Shown: positions 11,581 to 24,288, counted from the first letter of the stretch. The stretch is DNA of 64,000 bases from Heliocidaris erythrogramma (GCA_025617745.1 CM046853.1:3220873-3284872), one strand, 5' to 3'. The notes: generated by a model from the sequence alone, not told the origin. A program made the numbers and translations.

Positions 11581-12660
11581 CGGCTTAGTCCGAAAGGGTG
11601 GGTAGCGTTGGGTCGCGTCGCGTTGACTGGAACGCCACCATTCGTCCTAAGCACCCCCGGTTTTGCCGAAAGGGTGCGTTGACTTTTTCTAATATAGTTA
11701 TTATTATTTTCATTATCAGGGGCGGATCCAGGATTTGTAAAAAAAAAGGGGGGGGGCACAGAAATGCAGGGCTGTCATCAGGGCGGATCCAGGATCCCCT
11801 CCTGGTTTTGCAGAAAACTTGCATTTGGAATTGTTTCTATCATAATATTAATGACAGTAGCAGATTTGATCCTTTTGAAAGAAAAGTATGCTTTGTGCCC
11901 CCCTTTTAGAACTGATAACCCTTTTTGATGCTTGTCAGAGAATTATGGCAGGAAAAGTGGACCCATAAAATCTGATAACCCCCCCCCCCCCCCCCTTCAC
12001 TGAGCGACTTTTGCAGGGCTGGCGAAACAAACTTCTCGCCACTCCCCCCACTCCCCCACCCCCCTCCCCTCCATCCAAAGTTGACAGCCCTGCATTTCTG
12101 TACCCCCTTTTTACAAAATCTTTGATCTGCCCCTGATGATAGACCTTCATTTTTCTCCCCCCCCCCCCTTTTACAAAATCCTGGATCCGCCCCTGTTGAC
12201 AGACCTGCAATTCTGTGCCCCCCCCCCTTTTACAAATCCTAGATCCGCCCCTGACAGACCTGCACTTCTGTGCCCCCCCCCCCCTTGTTACAAAATTCTG
12301 GATCCACCCCTGATGACAGCCCTGCATTTCTGCCCCTCCCCGCCCCCTTTTACAAAATCCTGGATCCGCCCCTGATGACAGCCCTGCATTTCTGCCCCTC
12401 ACCGCCCCCTTGTTACAAAATCCTGGATCCGCCCCTGATAATGATAATAATAATAACAATATTTAGAAAAGTCAACGCACCCTTTCTGCAAACCGGGGGT
12501 GCTTTGGACGAATGGTGGCGTTCCAGTCAACGCGACGCGACGCGCCCCGACGCTCGCAATGCACCCTTTCCGTCAAACCGGGGGGGGGGCTTTGGAAGAA
12601 TGGTGGCGTTCGCGTCAACGCGATGCGACGCGACGCTACCCACCCTTTCGGACTAAGCCG
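11581..12660. mobile_element. TIR element with about 100-bp arms and a tandem-repeat core
   Basis: CGGCTTAGTCCGAAAGGGTG at the left is exactly inverted at the right end (CACCCTTTCGGACTAAGCCG). Both arms continue through CGACGCGACGC-rich and AATGGTGGCGTTC words and then AAAGTCAACGCACCCTTTC. The right arm contains an extra partial duplication of its own. The core is the C-rich tandem array listed separately. No transposase. Confidence 0.75.
11719..12440. repeat. Tandem array of GGGGCGGATCCAGG units
   Basis: At least seven units of about 50-60 bp carry ATCCTGGATCCGCCCCTGA, a C-tract, and GACAGCCCTGCATTTCTG. The first units are in inverted orientation relative to the rest. Single copies of the same family occur near 1625, 14230 and 34412. 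The open frames here (proline, cysteine and glycine rich) arise from the repeat. Confidence 0.8.
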
Positions 12661-12889
12661 AAGAATACCCTGTTCAGAGATTAAATCACACTGTTATGAT
12701 AAAGTTTTTTTTTATAACTATATCAAAAGGTAGTGATTACTTTCAGTTAGTTTGGTTTTATATCTGCATTTTTCAGCAATAAAAATCAAACATTACATAA
12801 GATCACACAATATTCATTTTCAGGACGACAATACAAAATAAACTGAAATAGTGATGTAATACAGTGAAATATCAATGTGAAATGATTAA

Positions 12890-13175
12890 TTTAGTTGTAG
12901 ACAGATAAGCTTCAAATTCTTTGCACCCAGCATTAATGTTACTATAAAAACATTTTTACTTTAGGAAGGAAAGAATGAAGGCATTGTGCAACAGAAAAGG
13001 CGATTTTGTGGATATCAAGTCTTTCAGTTTAAATAATTTACCAATATTCTTAAATATTGAATTTGTTATGTTGTGTACATGTTTATGCCAAGTTAAGTTA
13101 GAGTCTATTGTCACCCCTAAGAATTTCGTGTGAAGAACTTTTATCAGTGGTAAACGTTTATTCAAATGTTGCAAT
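12890..13175 (-). mobile_element. LINE reverse transcriptase 3' fragment
   Basis: The minus-strand frame reads TKFLGVTIDSNLTWHKHV followed by a helix-rich stretch ending KDLISTKSPFL. KFLGVTID with a following W..H is the standard thumb-proximal motif of non-LTR RTs. Only this piece remains; it differs in sequence from the neighbouring LINE piece at 13340. Confidence 0.7.
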
Positions 13176-13339
13176 TAACTGGTGGTGTACGGGCATTTTT
13201 TTTTTTTTTACCTTTGCCTAACCTTTTGAAACAAGATATTTCATACATGGTCAAATCAAATACTTGCCGTGTACATTCGCAATATATATCTTGAATATCT
13301 AAATTTCAAAGCTCTCTTATAGGTTTTACTATTCATGAA

Positions 13340-13790
13340 AAATTACAGCGGCATTTTGTAATGAATTAGATTATTCAAAATATATTTTGCACCTATGAGT
13401 GCGGAAACAGTAAATAAATTAAGGAGACAAGCAAGTGAAGCAACATGTCCATATTCTAGAATTGGCCTTCTTAGACCTTTAAACATATTAAGTTCAACTG
13501 TGTCTTCATCCAACATTTCAAAAGACCTCCTCATCAATACCAACAGCTTGTTCGATTTGGAAACAGCTTGTGAGATAATTATGACCTTTCTTGAAATTGA
13601 GTGGTGAATCAACTAAAACTCCAAAGTCTCTTTCCAACTGACTTTCAACAAGAACTACAGTATCATTTTCTTTACCCATACGATATTCAAATTCTGACTG
13701 TACACGACCAACTTTTAATACAGGACACTAATCACGGTGGAAGCGCAATTTCTCAGCCCAGCTTTTCAGCTGTGATAGGTCCATGGGTGT
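13340..13790 (-). mobile_element. Second LINE RT fragment
   Basis: On the minus strand, pieces read DLSQLKSWAEKL, ERDFGVLVDSPLNFKKGHN and RRPILEYGHVA, matching the palm/thumb region of a CR1/Jockey-type RT (W..K then GV.VD then LEYG). At least one frame change and one in-frame stop separate the pieces, so it is an old copy. Confidence 0.65.
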
Positions 13791-14219
13791 CGATCCGGGG
13801 GGGGGGGGGGGTAGGGTGGTATATATCCCCAAAAAAAAATTGAGGTGGGGGATGGCCTGTATTATCATCCCCCAATATTTTTGGATAAAATAAATAAGAC
13901 TTATGATACATTAACTTAAAACTAATAATTATCCAAACTCATGATGGTTGATCTTGAAATACCATCACATTCTTTAATGATTAGAAGTAAGGAAATAAGA
14001 AATGCCATAATTTCAATGCGAAAATATCGAAGAAAATTCGTTCGCTCGCATTGTTATTCTCAATTACGGGGTTCTGTCCATTGGCGTAGATCCGTGCATT
14101 CCTTTTTTCATTAAAAATCATTTTGGGAATGCTCTAATGCAAGTTTTATATACAGATTTTTGAAAAGGTCCCTGGTGTGGGAGGGGGATACCCCCTCCCA
14201 CACACTCCCCTGGCTCGGT

Positions 14220-14640
14220 CGCTTCGCTCAGTGGCGTATCTAGGGGGAGGGGGGCACGTGCCCTGGACAGCACTTGGAGGGGGCGAAAAAACGCAAAGGA
14301 GAGAAAGAAAAATAGGGGGAAATGAAGAAAAATCATAATCTTTACGGATCACGCGCCCCCCCCCCCCCCAATTTTTTTTAATTCACCTTTTTCTATGCTT
14401 GTCTGGAATATAAGCAGTGGGATTGAGAGCACATCAGCCAACATTTGAAGCCCTCCTTTGTATGGAAGGTGTAACTGGTCTGGGCCTGGAGACTTGTTAG
14501 GATTGAGCTTCTGGAAAAGCTCCGAACATCACCGGATGAGATTTCCAGGTTTACTAAGGCAGTATCATAGTCAACAGCAGGCGAGAAGCCAGGGGGCGGT
14601 TGGGCGGTGCCCCCCCCCCCCCCCCCCCAAAAAAAAAAAG
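14220..14640. repeat. C/G homopolymer-rich repeat debris
   Basis: Single units of the GGGGCGTATC-type family (around 14230) and homopolymer runs (C at 14354-14370 and 14612-14629, then A) lie together. No gene is seen from 13800 to 15290. Confidence 0.5.
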
Positions 14641-15786
14641 CGACAGCGAAAAAGCGGGGTAGGTGAGAGAAAAGACCCTAAAAAGGACTAACGAACAAAA
14701 TTTAAGAAAAAAAAATGAAATTCCATGTAAAAAAATTAAAGTAAACAATTCTGAGTATTTAAACGACAGTAGGCCCTATGTTTAGTTTTCCCCCTGGGGG
14801 ATACAATTTGACATGATTCGAAGAACCACGTCTTGCGTGGGTTTGATTGAACTTCAGCAATAATTTTAAAGATAAAGTCTTACGATGTCAATTATTGATG
14901 TTAATCCAGCGGTTCAGTCTGCACCATTTCCCCCTTATTTTCCGATAATTATTCCTACGTCTTAATTTACTTCTCCTTTACGGTACCTACCCGCCCGCCT
15001 GAAATAGACTCTTTCCAAGAGTTTTTACCGCATTGTCATAAACGGCCACTTACTGTTGCAATCGTCCTAATATGATGTCATTGGTTTATAATTGGTGTTT
15101 TGATTAACCTCTTTCCATAATTCCAGTCGATGCTTATTTTGTTATAGCAATTTTTTGTAAGATATCAATGAATAATTCATTAACTTTTAATTTAAGTAAG
15201 ATTAGCATTTTAGGTCTGATATTTCAAGACAGGTCTGTGTAATGAGGAAGAGATGTATATCACCCGGTCATATCTCAAGATTTAGTTCTTAGGTAGTAAA
15301 AAATGCGGAAGCTTAAAAGTGCCCGCAGAAGACGAGATGAATCAGGATGAGAAGACGAGACGACAAGACAAAAAGACGAGATCCTCGATCTAGTCAAGTA
15401 GATTTGATTTGCCTGAAAAGATGAGATGACGAGATCTTGTATCTCGTCAAGTCGACTTCATTTGGACGAGAAGACGAGATACAGGATCTTGTCAAGTCGA
15501 CTTCACCAGGACGAAAAAACAAGGAGACCTGATCCTGGATCTCGTCAAGTCGACTTGATGGGGATGAGAAGACGATAAGACGATATAGTGGATCTTGTCA
15601 AGTCAACTTGACGAGAACGAAAAGACGAAAAGATTACAGCTTGAATCCCCGAGGGGGCACTCGACCCAAAAAGTGGTGGGTATGTGCCATTTTCGTGCAA
15701 GACAAAAAATGGTCTTCGGAACTACTAACATTTTTTAAAACAGGGCTCTTTGGAACTGGATTACAATATATAATGATGCTACGGAA

Positions 15787-15921
15787 CTGAGCATCGTTTC
15801 ACCAAACCGTCACAAGCGCAAGTTCGCCGACATCCTATTGAAACGCATGTTAATTTAAATACACGCGCTTCAATGGGATCTCGGCGAACCCGCACTTATG
15901 ACTGTTTGATGAAACGCTACC
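15787..15921. mobile_element. MITE with about 56-bp TIRs inside the foldback element
   Basis: Left AGCATCGTTTCACCAAACCG pairs with right TGTTTGATGAAACGCTACC, and the arms continue through AGTTCGCCGA and its inverse to CATTGAAGCGC. The ends resemble those of the MITE at 6771-6912, so it is the same or a sister family. Confidence 0.7.
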
Positions 15922-16349
15922 CTGGTTCCTACACACAAGCTCCCATACGCTAAATACGTTGTGTGTGGCAAGTCTATATGTCTTCGAAGCGAAACGGGCC
16001 GGGGTGGTGCGGCCGGAACGACGGAATGAAAAAAGCGGTGCTTTGGAACGGTTTTCTCTCTTCTTTTTCTCAACAAGAAAAAAATGGTATGCTTTGGAAC
16101 GAAAATTTTAGTGTAAAAATGGGGGTCTTGTGGGCGGCACATGCCCACCACACACTATATACTGAGTGCCCAAACCCCCCCCCCCCCCCCGCCCTTGAAT
16201 CTCGTCAAATCGCCTTCGTTAAGACGAGAAAACGAAAAATGATATCAATATCAATGATATTCTTCTGGTGGACTTGATTAGGACAAGCAGATGAGAAGAC
16301 GAGTTACTGGATCTTGTCTTCCCGTCTTCTCGTCCTCATCAAGTCACCT

Positions 16350-17890
16350 GGTTTGTTTGTTTGTTTGTTTTATTTTCCGTCATAAAAGAATATACAATTA
16401 TTATCCTATGAACATAATGAATCAACATAAAAATACACAAAATACACATATCATACATGAAATTCTGTAAAAAAACATAAAAATGTACAATTGTATAACA
16501 TTCATTAACAGTAAATTTACAAATTATGTAATAAAGGATATAAGAAGATAAGAGCTGTTTGGAAAGCCCATTATCAGCTACACCCAAATCAGTGCAACTG
16601 GTCTTCCATGGGGACCAAATGAAAATGATACAGAAGGGAGGACTAGAAGAAAGGTAAAGAATAGTGATGGAAACAACAAACATGTCATACATAATACAAG
16701 AAAAAAAAATTAAGGTCTCAGTTGTGACAGTGCTAATTTAAATGAATGTAAGGTTGAACAATTACGGATACGTTGAGGAATGCTGTTAAATAATTTAGCC
16801 CCCCTATAGAAAAATGTGCGTTTACAGTAATTTGTTCGGGGTTTCGGAAGGGACAATGTTTTTTCTCGTAGGTGATAAGGTCTTGAGGTGTAAAATATAT
16901 GTTCTGTTAAATAAATCGTCTCCCATTGCAGCACTTCATGGATTGAATCAATGGAAAAATGTGACCGAGTCTTAATATAAAGAATAATTCTCCCTGCCCT
17001 ATTTTGCAACTTTTGTAACTGAATTGCATGTTTTTCATAGGAGGATTGCCATATTATATCAGCATAATCTAAATTTGGTAATATAACGTTTTGGTAGATA
17101 ATTTTCAAGTTATTTCTGTTAATAAATTTTCTTAAACGACGGAGTAACGAAATCATACGACCGACTTTTTCACTTAAGTGGTTAACATGGACATCCCACT
17201 TCAGTTCTGAATCAATATATACACCCAAGTATTTAAAAGATTTTACATTATTAATAATATGACCATTTATTCTTAAATCTAACCCACTATGATTTGTGAG
17301 CATATGTCTATTTCCAAAAAGCATGCACATTGTTTTATCATAATTAATTTTTAATCTATTTTTGACCATCCATCCATCCAGATTGACCAACTCTCTATTG
17401 AGCGTTGATTGAACTATGACGGGATCTTTATGGGAAAAGTAAATTACAGTATCATCTGCGTATAAATGAATATTGCACGACTTAAAAACAGAGGATAAAT
17501 CATTGATAAAAATTATGAAAAGCAGTGGACCTAAAATAGATCCTTGGGGTACCCCGAGCCTGATAGGACGTCTTCAGAATTGCAGTTACCAATACAGGTT
17601 ACAATTTTCCTATCAGAAAGGTAATTTTGAAACCAATTGAACGACATTCCGTTGATCCCAATTCTTTTTAGTTTTTCAAGCAGACATTGAATATTAACCA
17701 AGTCAAATGCTTTTTGTAGGTCAATAAAGACCGCACCAGTGTACTTTCCCCCATCAATGTTTTTTAACCATTCATCTGTGACTTTAATCAGTGCCGTTGA
17801 AGTAGAATGTTTAGGACGGAATCCTGACTGATCCACAGTGAGTATATTATTACAATTTAAATGTTGCACAAGCTGTTTTGGATTACCCTT
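16350..17890 (-). mobile_element. Jockey-type LINE, 3' half
   Basis: On the minus strand the RT begins near 17888 with DQSGFRPKHSTSTALI and IDLQKAFDLVN, then GYPKDL (a one-base slip within the GVPQGS motif). It continues in another frame with LYADDTVIYF (around 17470-17430), and then a 226-codon open frame (17390-16710) carrying KYLGVYIDSELKW and LPNLDYADIIW. A 3' UTR of about 350 bp ends in an (AAAC)n tail at 16350. The 5' half is absent. It inserted into the foldback element. One frameshift is evident by eye, so it is fairly young but dead. Confidence 0.8.
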
Positions 17891-18429
17891 TCCACCTTGA
17901 CTAGATCCAGGATCTTGTCTTCTTGTTTTCCCGTCCAAATCAAGTCGACATGACAAGATCGAGTATATCGTCTTCTCGTCCTGGTGAAGTCGACTTGACA
18001 AGATCCAGGATCTGCATGGTCTTCTTGTTTTCTCGTCCAAATCAAGTCGACTTGACGAGATACAAGATCTCGTCATCTCATCTTTTCAGCCAAATCAAAT
18101 CTACTTGATAAGATCGAGGATCTCGTCTTTATGCCTTCTCGTCTCGTCTTCTTGTCTTGTTTCCTTGTCTTCTCGTCCTGCTTTATCTTGTTTTCTTCGT
18201 GAGGCACTTTTAAGCTTCCGTAAAAAAAAATTAAAGTAAGTGTATTTTCTGTTTGCTCTTATACCAAAGTACTTTTTAATGCCATGAAGTGCATGCCTGT
18301 AATGCAATGACTTAATGAAGACTTATCTTCATTTTGACCGTCATCTCCCTCTCCTGGTCATGAATTTCATCAGCAAAATAAGTTACATTTAATAGAACGG
18401 ACTTCTCATAATTATCATCACGATCATCA

Positions 18430-18600
18430 TCTCTGTCATTATCATTACAGTATAATAATAATAATTAATAAATAATAAATAATAAATAACAAATAATAAA
18501 AATAATAAATGATAAATTATTAATACTAATACTAATACTACTACTACTACTTCTACTTATAATAAAATAATAATAATAATGGGAATCCCCATCTAGGGTA
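18430..18600. repeat. (TAA)n and (ACT)n simple repeats
   Basis: Trinucleotide-rich low-complexity stretch between the foldback element and the minisatellite. No gene is seen. Confidence 0.8.
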
Positions 18601-18869
18601 ATTTCATTCAAAAATACTTCGGTATAAGAGAACAAAATCAAGAAAAATATTTTATGACGACGACGATGATAATAGTAATGATAACAATGATATCATCATT
18701 ATCATCATAATGTACAAACAAAGAATCTCTGGGGATAGAAGTTAGAAAATGGCAATCAGCGAGAGAGCCATTGTGTGAACCTTCAAGGATGGCTACTTTT
18801 TTAATTGACCTGGTATAATACAAGCAAGCTGATATCAGTCTAAATGTACCCCGTATTATCGACAATGCT

Positions 18870-19200
18870 TAATGATAATCACTGGCATCATCGTCAGCAT
18901 CATCACAAATACTGCAATCATTATCGTCCACATCACTAATACTGCAACCATTATCAGCATCACTAATACTGCCGTCATCATCAGCATTATCACCAATACA
19001 GCAATCAGCATCATCACCAATACTGCAACCATTATTAGCAACATCACCAATACTGCAACAATTATCAACATCACCAATACTACAATCTTTATCAGCAACA
19101 TGACCAATACTGCAATCATTATCAGCATCATCACCAATATTGCAATCAGCACCATGAATACTGTAATCAATTACAATCATTACTAACACTAGCATATCAT
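18870..19200. repeat. Minisatellite with ACCAATACTGCAATCATTAT-type units
   Basis: Ten or so variable units of about 24-33 bp combine CACCAATACTGCAA with ATTATCAGCATCA. Similar units reappear downstream of the LINE at about 21480-21640, so the LINE sits within the array. Long frames on both strands (Val/Leu/Met-rich on one, Ile/Asn/Thr-rich on the other) come from the repeat period and are not genes. Confidence 0.75.
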
Positions 19201-19214
19201 CACTGAAACTGTGG

Positions 19215-21480
19215 TTATCATTTTTAAATCTGACATTCTCAAATCCCCTCTCCTGACTTGTCCATCTGATGATCTCGACTCACTTGTTCTACAATATGAC
19301 AACACCCTGCAATCCATTCTTGACCATCATGCCCCAGAAGTTAAGAGATCGCTGATATTGCGTCCTCACGCGCCTTGGTATAATGACACACTTCGTAACG
19401 CTAAGCAAGAAAAACGACGCTTAGAACGGAGATGGCTGAAATCGGGACTCACTGTGGACAAAGAATTATATCAGCAGCATTGTGCCACTTACAGAGATTT
19501 ACTCACATCTTCTAAGTCTGATTATCATCGCCGAGAAATCACCGATTGCGATCAGCGCAATCTTTTTCGAGTGATTGACAATCTCTGTCACGCAAAACAA
19601 GTTAAATATCTCCCCAGCTCAGAAAACCCTAAAGATCTTGCAGACAGATTTGCAACCTTTTTCGAGGAGAAGATAACTAAACTGCACAACAAAATTGAGA
19701 ATTCAGGTCACTCCACTATTTCTGTTGACATTCAGGATGACTGTCCAACTGTATTTTCAGATTTTCATAGTGTTTCAGCTGATGAAGTGCTTAAACTTAT
19801 TAAGCATGCTCCTGTCACTTCATGTAGACTGGACCCTCTACCCTCGTCTCTCTTCAAGGAATGCATTCCAGAACTCTTGCCAATATTAACCAAAATCATC
19901 AACCTGTCACTTTCATCCGGATATTTCCCTGATCTTTTCAAAGAAGCTTGTGTTCTTCCTTTACTAAAGAAACCTGGATTGGATCCTGAAAATTTGGCAA
20001 ATTATCGGCCAATATCAAATCTAAAATTTATCTCTAAGCTGACCGAAAGAGCTGCTGTATCACAACTTCAGAATTATCTTTGTACGAACAACCTCTATCC
20101 GAAGACACAATCTGCTTATCGACCTTACCATAGTACAGAGACTGCCCTCCTTCGTGTTAAAAACGACATTTTGCTTGCCCTGGATCAGCACAAAGAAGCT
20201 GTGCTTGTGCTCCTAGACTTCTCAGCTGCTTTCGACACAATTGATCATACCCATCTCTGTCATCGCTTCTCCTCCCACTTTGGCATCAGTGGAATAGTTC
20301 TTAAGTGGTTTTCTTCTTACCTGAGTAATAGAAAGCAATCTGTCGTCATTGACTCAACTAATTCTGATTATCATCGTCTTTCGTGCGGTGTTCCGCAGGG
20401 CTCTGTGGCAGGGCCCATAGAATTCATCTTATTCAGCGCTCCTCTGCAAGACATCATATCTGCACATGGTGTCTCCTCTGTAGCTTACGCCGATGATACC
20501 CAGCTCTATATCACCTTTGACCCTGCTGAACGTGCATCTGCCGTCTCTAAAGTGGAAGCCTGTATTCGTGACGTGAAATCTTGGGCTGTCCAAAATAATC
20601 TTGCTCTTAATGATTCTAAAACTGAAATAATCTTTTTTAGTTCACGATTTACCACATCACTACCTCCTCCCACCTTCCAAATTGGTCACTCTACCATCAC
20701 CCCATCGCATGTCGCCAAAAACCTAGGAGTATTCATGGACTCTTCTTTAACCATGAGAAACCACATCGATCATCTTTGTAAGTCAGCACTCATGGCCATT
20801 AGAAAGATCAGTAAAATTCGTCGTTATCTTGATGATGACACTGTATCTCGATTAGTTCATGCCCTTGTCACCTCCAGACTTGATTTTTGCAACTCTCTTC
20901 TTTTTGGTCTCCCTGGTAAAGATCTTACTAAACTCCAACGTATCCTAAACATAGCTGCCCGCCTCATCTCACGCGTCCCTCCATCTCATCACATTACACC
21001 TATTCTTCAAAATCTTCACTGGTTACCTATTAACATGCGCATCACCTACAAGATTAACCTCCTCACCTTTAAGTCAATGGCTGGACTCTCTCCTACATAT
21101 CTATCTGATCTCCTTCAACCTTATATCCCATCACGGACCCTACGCTCTTCATCTCAATCCCTCCTTCAACTTCCACGCCGCATTTCATCTACATCCTATG
21201 GACGAAGATCACTTTTACATGCCGCCCCTGCATTATGGAACGACTTACCACTTTATATTCGTACAGCAAACAATGTGAACACTTTCAAATCCTTGTTAAA
21301 AACCTACTTGTTTAATGTTGCCTACACTTGAATGTACTGTTTTATAAATGTATCACTAAAATGTTTATGTTGTGTGTTAATTATTCAATATAATACATGT
21401 ATTTTCTCTTCACTTCTAAAAAGCGCTTAGAGGCTTTAGCATTTTGCGCTATATAAGTATCTATTATTATTATTATTATC
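19215..21480 (+). mobile_element. CR1/L2-group LINE with open RT frame, 5' truncated
   Basis: A single frame of about 700 codons (to 21331) holds the last part of the endonuclease domain (HAPEVKR, RPHAPWYND), the linker, and a full RT. RT motifs in order: NYRPISNLKFISKL, QSAYRPYHSTETALL, LLDFSAAFDTIDH, CGVPQGSVAGPIEF, VAYADDTQLY (catalytic DD), KNLGVFMDSSL, LDFCNSLLFG, and the C-terminal LWNDLPLYIR. The 3' UTR ends with a GCGCTT hairpin, GCGCTATATAAGTATC and (ATT)n, typical of the L2/CR1 lineage. The ATG at 19211 is fortuitous because the element enters mid-frame. No stop interrupts the RT, implying recent insertion. It cannot be autonomous without the rest of its endonuclease. Confidence 0.9.
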
Positions 21481-22330
21481 ATCATCTATACTGCATTCAT
21501 GTTAACCTTTATCACTATTACTGCAATCATACTCGTCTAACCAATTAATATTGCCAGTATCATACCCTCAACCCCAATACTTCTACCATCATCACCAATG
21601 TTCCTACACTTTCACTATCATCCCCATTATGATTATTATCACTAAAATGTTTACTGCCAAGTACCACCTGCCACCAAACTGAGAACATCATCACTGCAAA
21701 TATCACACACATCATACTGTCAAACCAAAAACTTTTCGCGATATAAAACTTTTGCGAAGAAACTTTCGCGAATTGCGATAATTTAATGTTGTTTCAATTG
21801 TGATTTGTTTATTTCGTGGCATGAAACTTTTGTGAAATTCGCAAGTTTCATGCATGCAAAAATTTCTGTTTTTACAGTAATCAACACTATAATTCTGCAA
21901 CAATTATGATCGATAATATAATATCTATCACCATACCCCATACATACATCATAACCATTAGCATCATTACAAATGATTCTTTTTCTTACCAGAATGAAGA
22001 CAATTGAATACATAAATTGTTTGATTTGCTTTTGTTATTTACATACAATGTGCAAGTTGTACTGAATACGTGTAGAATAAAAATGATACTCAATAATGAT
22101 GTACTGAAAGATAGGTACTGTAGTTCTCGAATGTGCAAATATGTAATGCCAATACATGACATATCATTCACACTACTTTTTACATCAAGGTTTGAAGACT
22201 GATACCAACAAGACAGAAAACAAAAGAAAAAAGAAAAAAAGAAGATACCCACTAAGGTGAGCTTTTAACATGCAAATCCGATTTACATACAATACCTCCA
22301 TTCTACAATTAATATGCAAGAGAGTGTATC

Positions 22331-22541
22331 TAGACTGCTTCTGTAATGTATACAAATTTAGTGACGAGTTATTCCATTAACCTGCTTTTTATAAATGAGC
22401 CTCAATGCTTGGAATCCCGTTTGCATACATTATTTGTTGCTATGTCCGGCAAAGCCTCCGGCAAGCTTTCAAGTTGTCAAGAACAACCTTTGTTTGAAAG
22501 GTATGTATAAAATTTGCATACATTACCGAAGCGGTCTATTG
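22331..22541. mobile_element. MITE, family of 46614-46830
   Basis: The left end TAGACTGCTTCTGTAATGTAT and right end ATACATTACCGAAGCGGTCTA are imperfect inverses. The interior (CATTAACCTGCTTTTTATAA, TTTGTTGCTATGTCCGGCAA) matches the copy at 46614 closely, with small indels between the copies. Confidence 0.75.
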
Positions 22542-22544
22542 CTA

Positions 22545-24231
22545 CAATATGAGCATACATATGTCATATACATGTAGTTGTGTATAAAGTAGAAGGGTGA
22601 GAATACATATTTTCGTCTTCCTTTTCATAATGAAAGGATACAGATAAATAAAGAGCAGTTATAACCTACCATGTTTAATTCAGATGACATACAGCCTGAA
22701 ATGTGAGATGCTAATGTAGTCAAAGACAGGTCAAAAACATTTGGTAAACTGCTTTATCTCTAGAAATATACATTTCTAGAAATGTACATGCGCTGGTCAT
22801 GCATCAGTTTGCGCCCTTACATACTGTAAGACAGTTCATAATAATAACCTCAAGAGGGCAACAAACACTAACAAGGGATATCTCGTTTTAAGCGGTAAAC
22901 TCAATGAATATTCTTGCAATCCTGATGTCAAATTTATCATGGTTGCAATAGAAGTTACAAAAGCTTATCATCCAGAGAACAGAATAAACAAATACTGTCA
23001 CAAATAAAAATGCATGAATTTAATCTTTTTTAAACAAAAATTTCTTGCTCCTCGCCCTTCCAATAATGGTCCATTGTCAAGAATTTACTTTTATGCAAAT
23101 CTACTCCATGCCCGCAGTGACAGATAAATATACTTCCTTTGCAAATCATTAATAATTCACGACTATACTGCACTGAGCAAAGGAAAAAATATTTTAGTGA
23201 GAGCCAATATCCAGCATTACATCGAACATGGAACTGAAATCACAAATTCATAAATTCATTAAATTCATGAATTTCATGGGTGGTACCGATTTGCAAAGCT
23301 TCATGCCACAAAAACCAGAGTCATTATACAATTCACCAAGGTTTCTGTATTTAGATTAACAAGAGTAATGGAGGTTTAAGTGCAGTAATGATAAATGGTG
23401 CAAAGAGTAGATTACCCTTTCTCCTCTGCAATGGAATTACAACATGTGAAATTTTTTCCTCAGATGTCAGAATATCCTGTGAAAATATTTCCACTTCTTT
23501 TTTTTCTCCTTCCAAATGTTAATTCTACCTATACAATCTTTAATGTTTTGAACAATACGTGTCATTACAAAGATCAAAACAATCCTTCAATATCTTCAAA
23601 ATATATATACACGTATCTAATATAAGAGCTTCAGAAGAATGTTTTTTAAAACTTGCCTAATTATCTGAGTAATTCTGTTACCATCAAACTTTTGATATGT
23701 GAGCCTTCCATGTGCATGAAAGGTATTTTAAAATTGTTCATACATATACCTGTATATTTTTAATTATCACCTTGGCATATAAGGTACATGTATATCAATC
23801 ACTGTGAACATAACGCTAATCCACACTATGAAAACATGTTACCATCTATATGGAACTGTTTCATGGAATAAAGCCTCCTTTACACATAATACAGTTAACT
23901 GCATGAAATAAAAAGTGCAGCAAAATAATATTCTATGTGAAATGAAAAGCAGATGGAGGTTAAATAAATGAAATGTGCAGAACAAAGGCTGCTATATGCG
24001 TATTCACTTATCCACATCTTATCAGATACAGAAATGAGAAACAAAATTACGCTTATGTCATTTAAGTTGATTTAACATTGCCATGGGGGAATTCTTTTCC
24101 GGAGGCAGTTTACCACATTATGTGTGAGCAAGGCTTGATGGCCAACACTCTTCTTCTTGCCTCATGCAGACTGGTATCTTGCTATCTTGTCTCTATACTG
24201 CTATCTGATGGATGATGTTCAGAGTTGGTCA
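22545..24231. other. Downstream of DUT, probable 3' UTR and intergenic DNA
   Basis: AT-rich and free of obvious paired transposon ends. It follows the DUT stop on the minus strand, so its right part is expected to hold the 3' UTR; no polyadenylation signal could be chosen with confidence. No other gene is seen. Confidence 0.4.
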
Positions 24232-24288
24232 TTAATTGGTACCTGTAGAACCAAATCCTCCTTCTCCTCGTTTAGTCTCATCTAGAGT
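24232..24288 (-). CDS. DUT: DUT coding exon 5
   Basis: Encodes TLDETKRGEGGFGSTGTN and the TAA stop: motif 5, the glycine-rich C-terminal arm. Acceptor ATTCTTCAG. Confidence 0.95.
   Translation of the reverse strand, partial: TLDETKRGEGGFGSTGTN

Larger units (their letters stand above)
15296..18228. mobile_element. Foldback-like element with minisatellite arms
   Basis: The left end GCGGAAGCTTAAAAGTGCC (about 15305) is inverted at about 18201-18220. Inside each end lies a roughly 300-bp tandem array of units containing GACGAGATCCTGGATCTCG and TCAAGTCGACTTGA; the right array (17890-18200) is the reverse complement of the left (15320-15640), with matching variant units. Long inverted arms made of tandem repeats are the hallmark of foldback elements. 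The middle has been invaded by a MITE and a LINE. No transposase is visible. Confidence 0.7.

Noticed and set aside
11935-12656. 174- and 128-codon frames with repeated GADPGFCKRG / PPPFYKILDPPL motifs
   Set aside because: Translation of the C-rich GGATCC tandem array on either strand; not a repeat protein gene.
18856-19195. About 100-codon open frames on both strands (hydrophobic Val/Leu/Met on one, Asp/Cys/Ser on the other)
   Set aside because: Produced by a tandem repeat with a period close to a multiple of three; no start context, splice sites or similarity.
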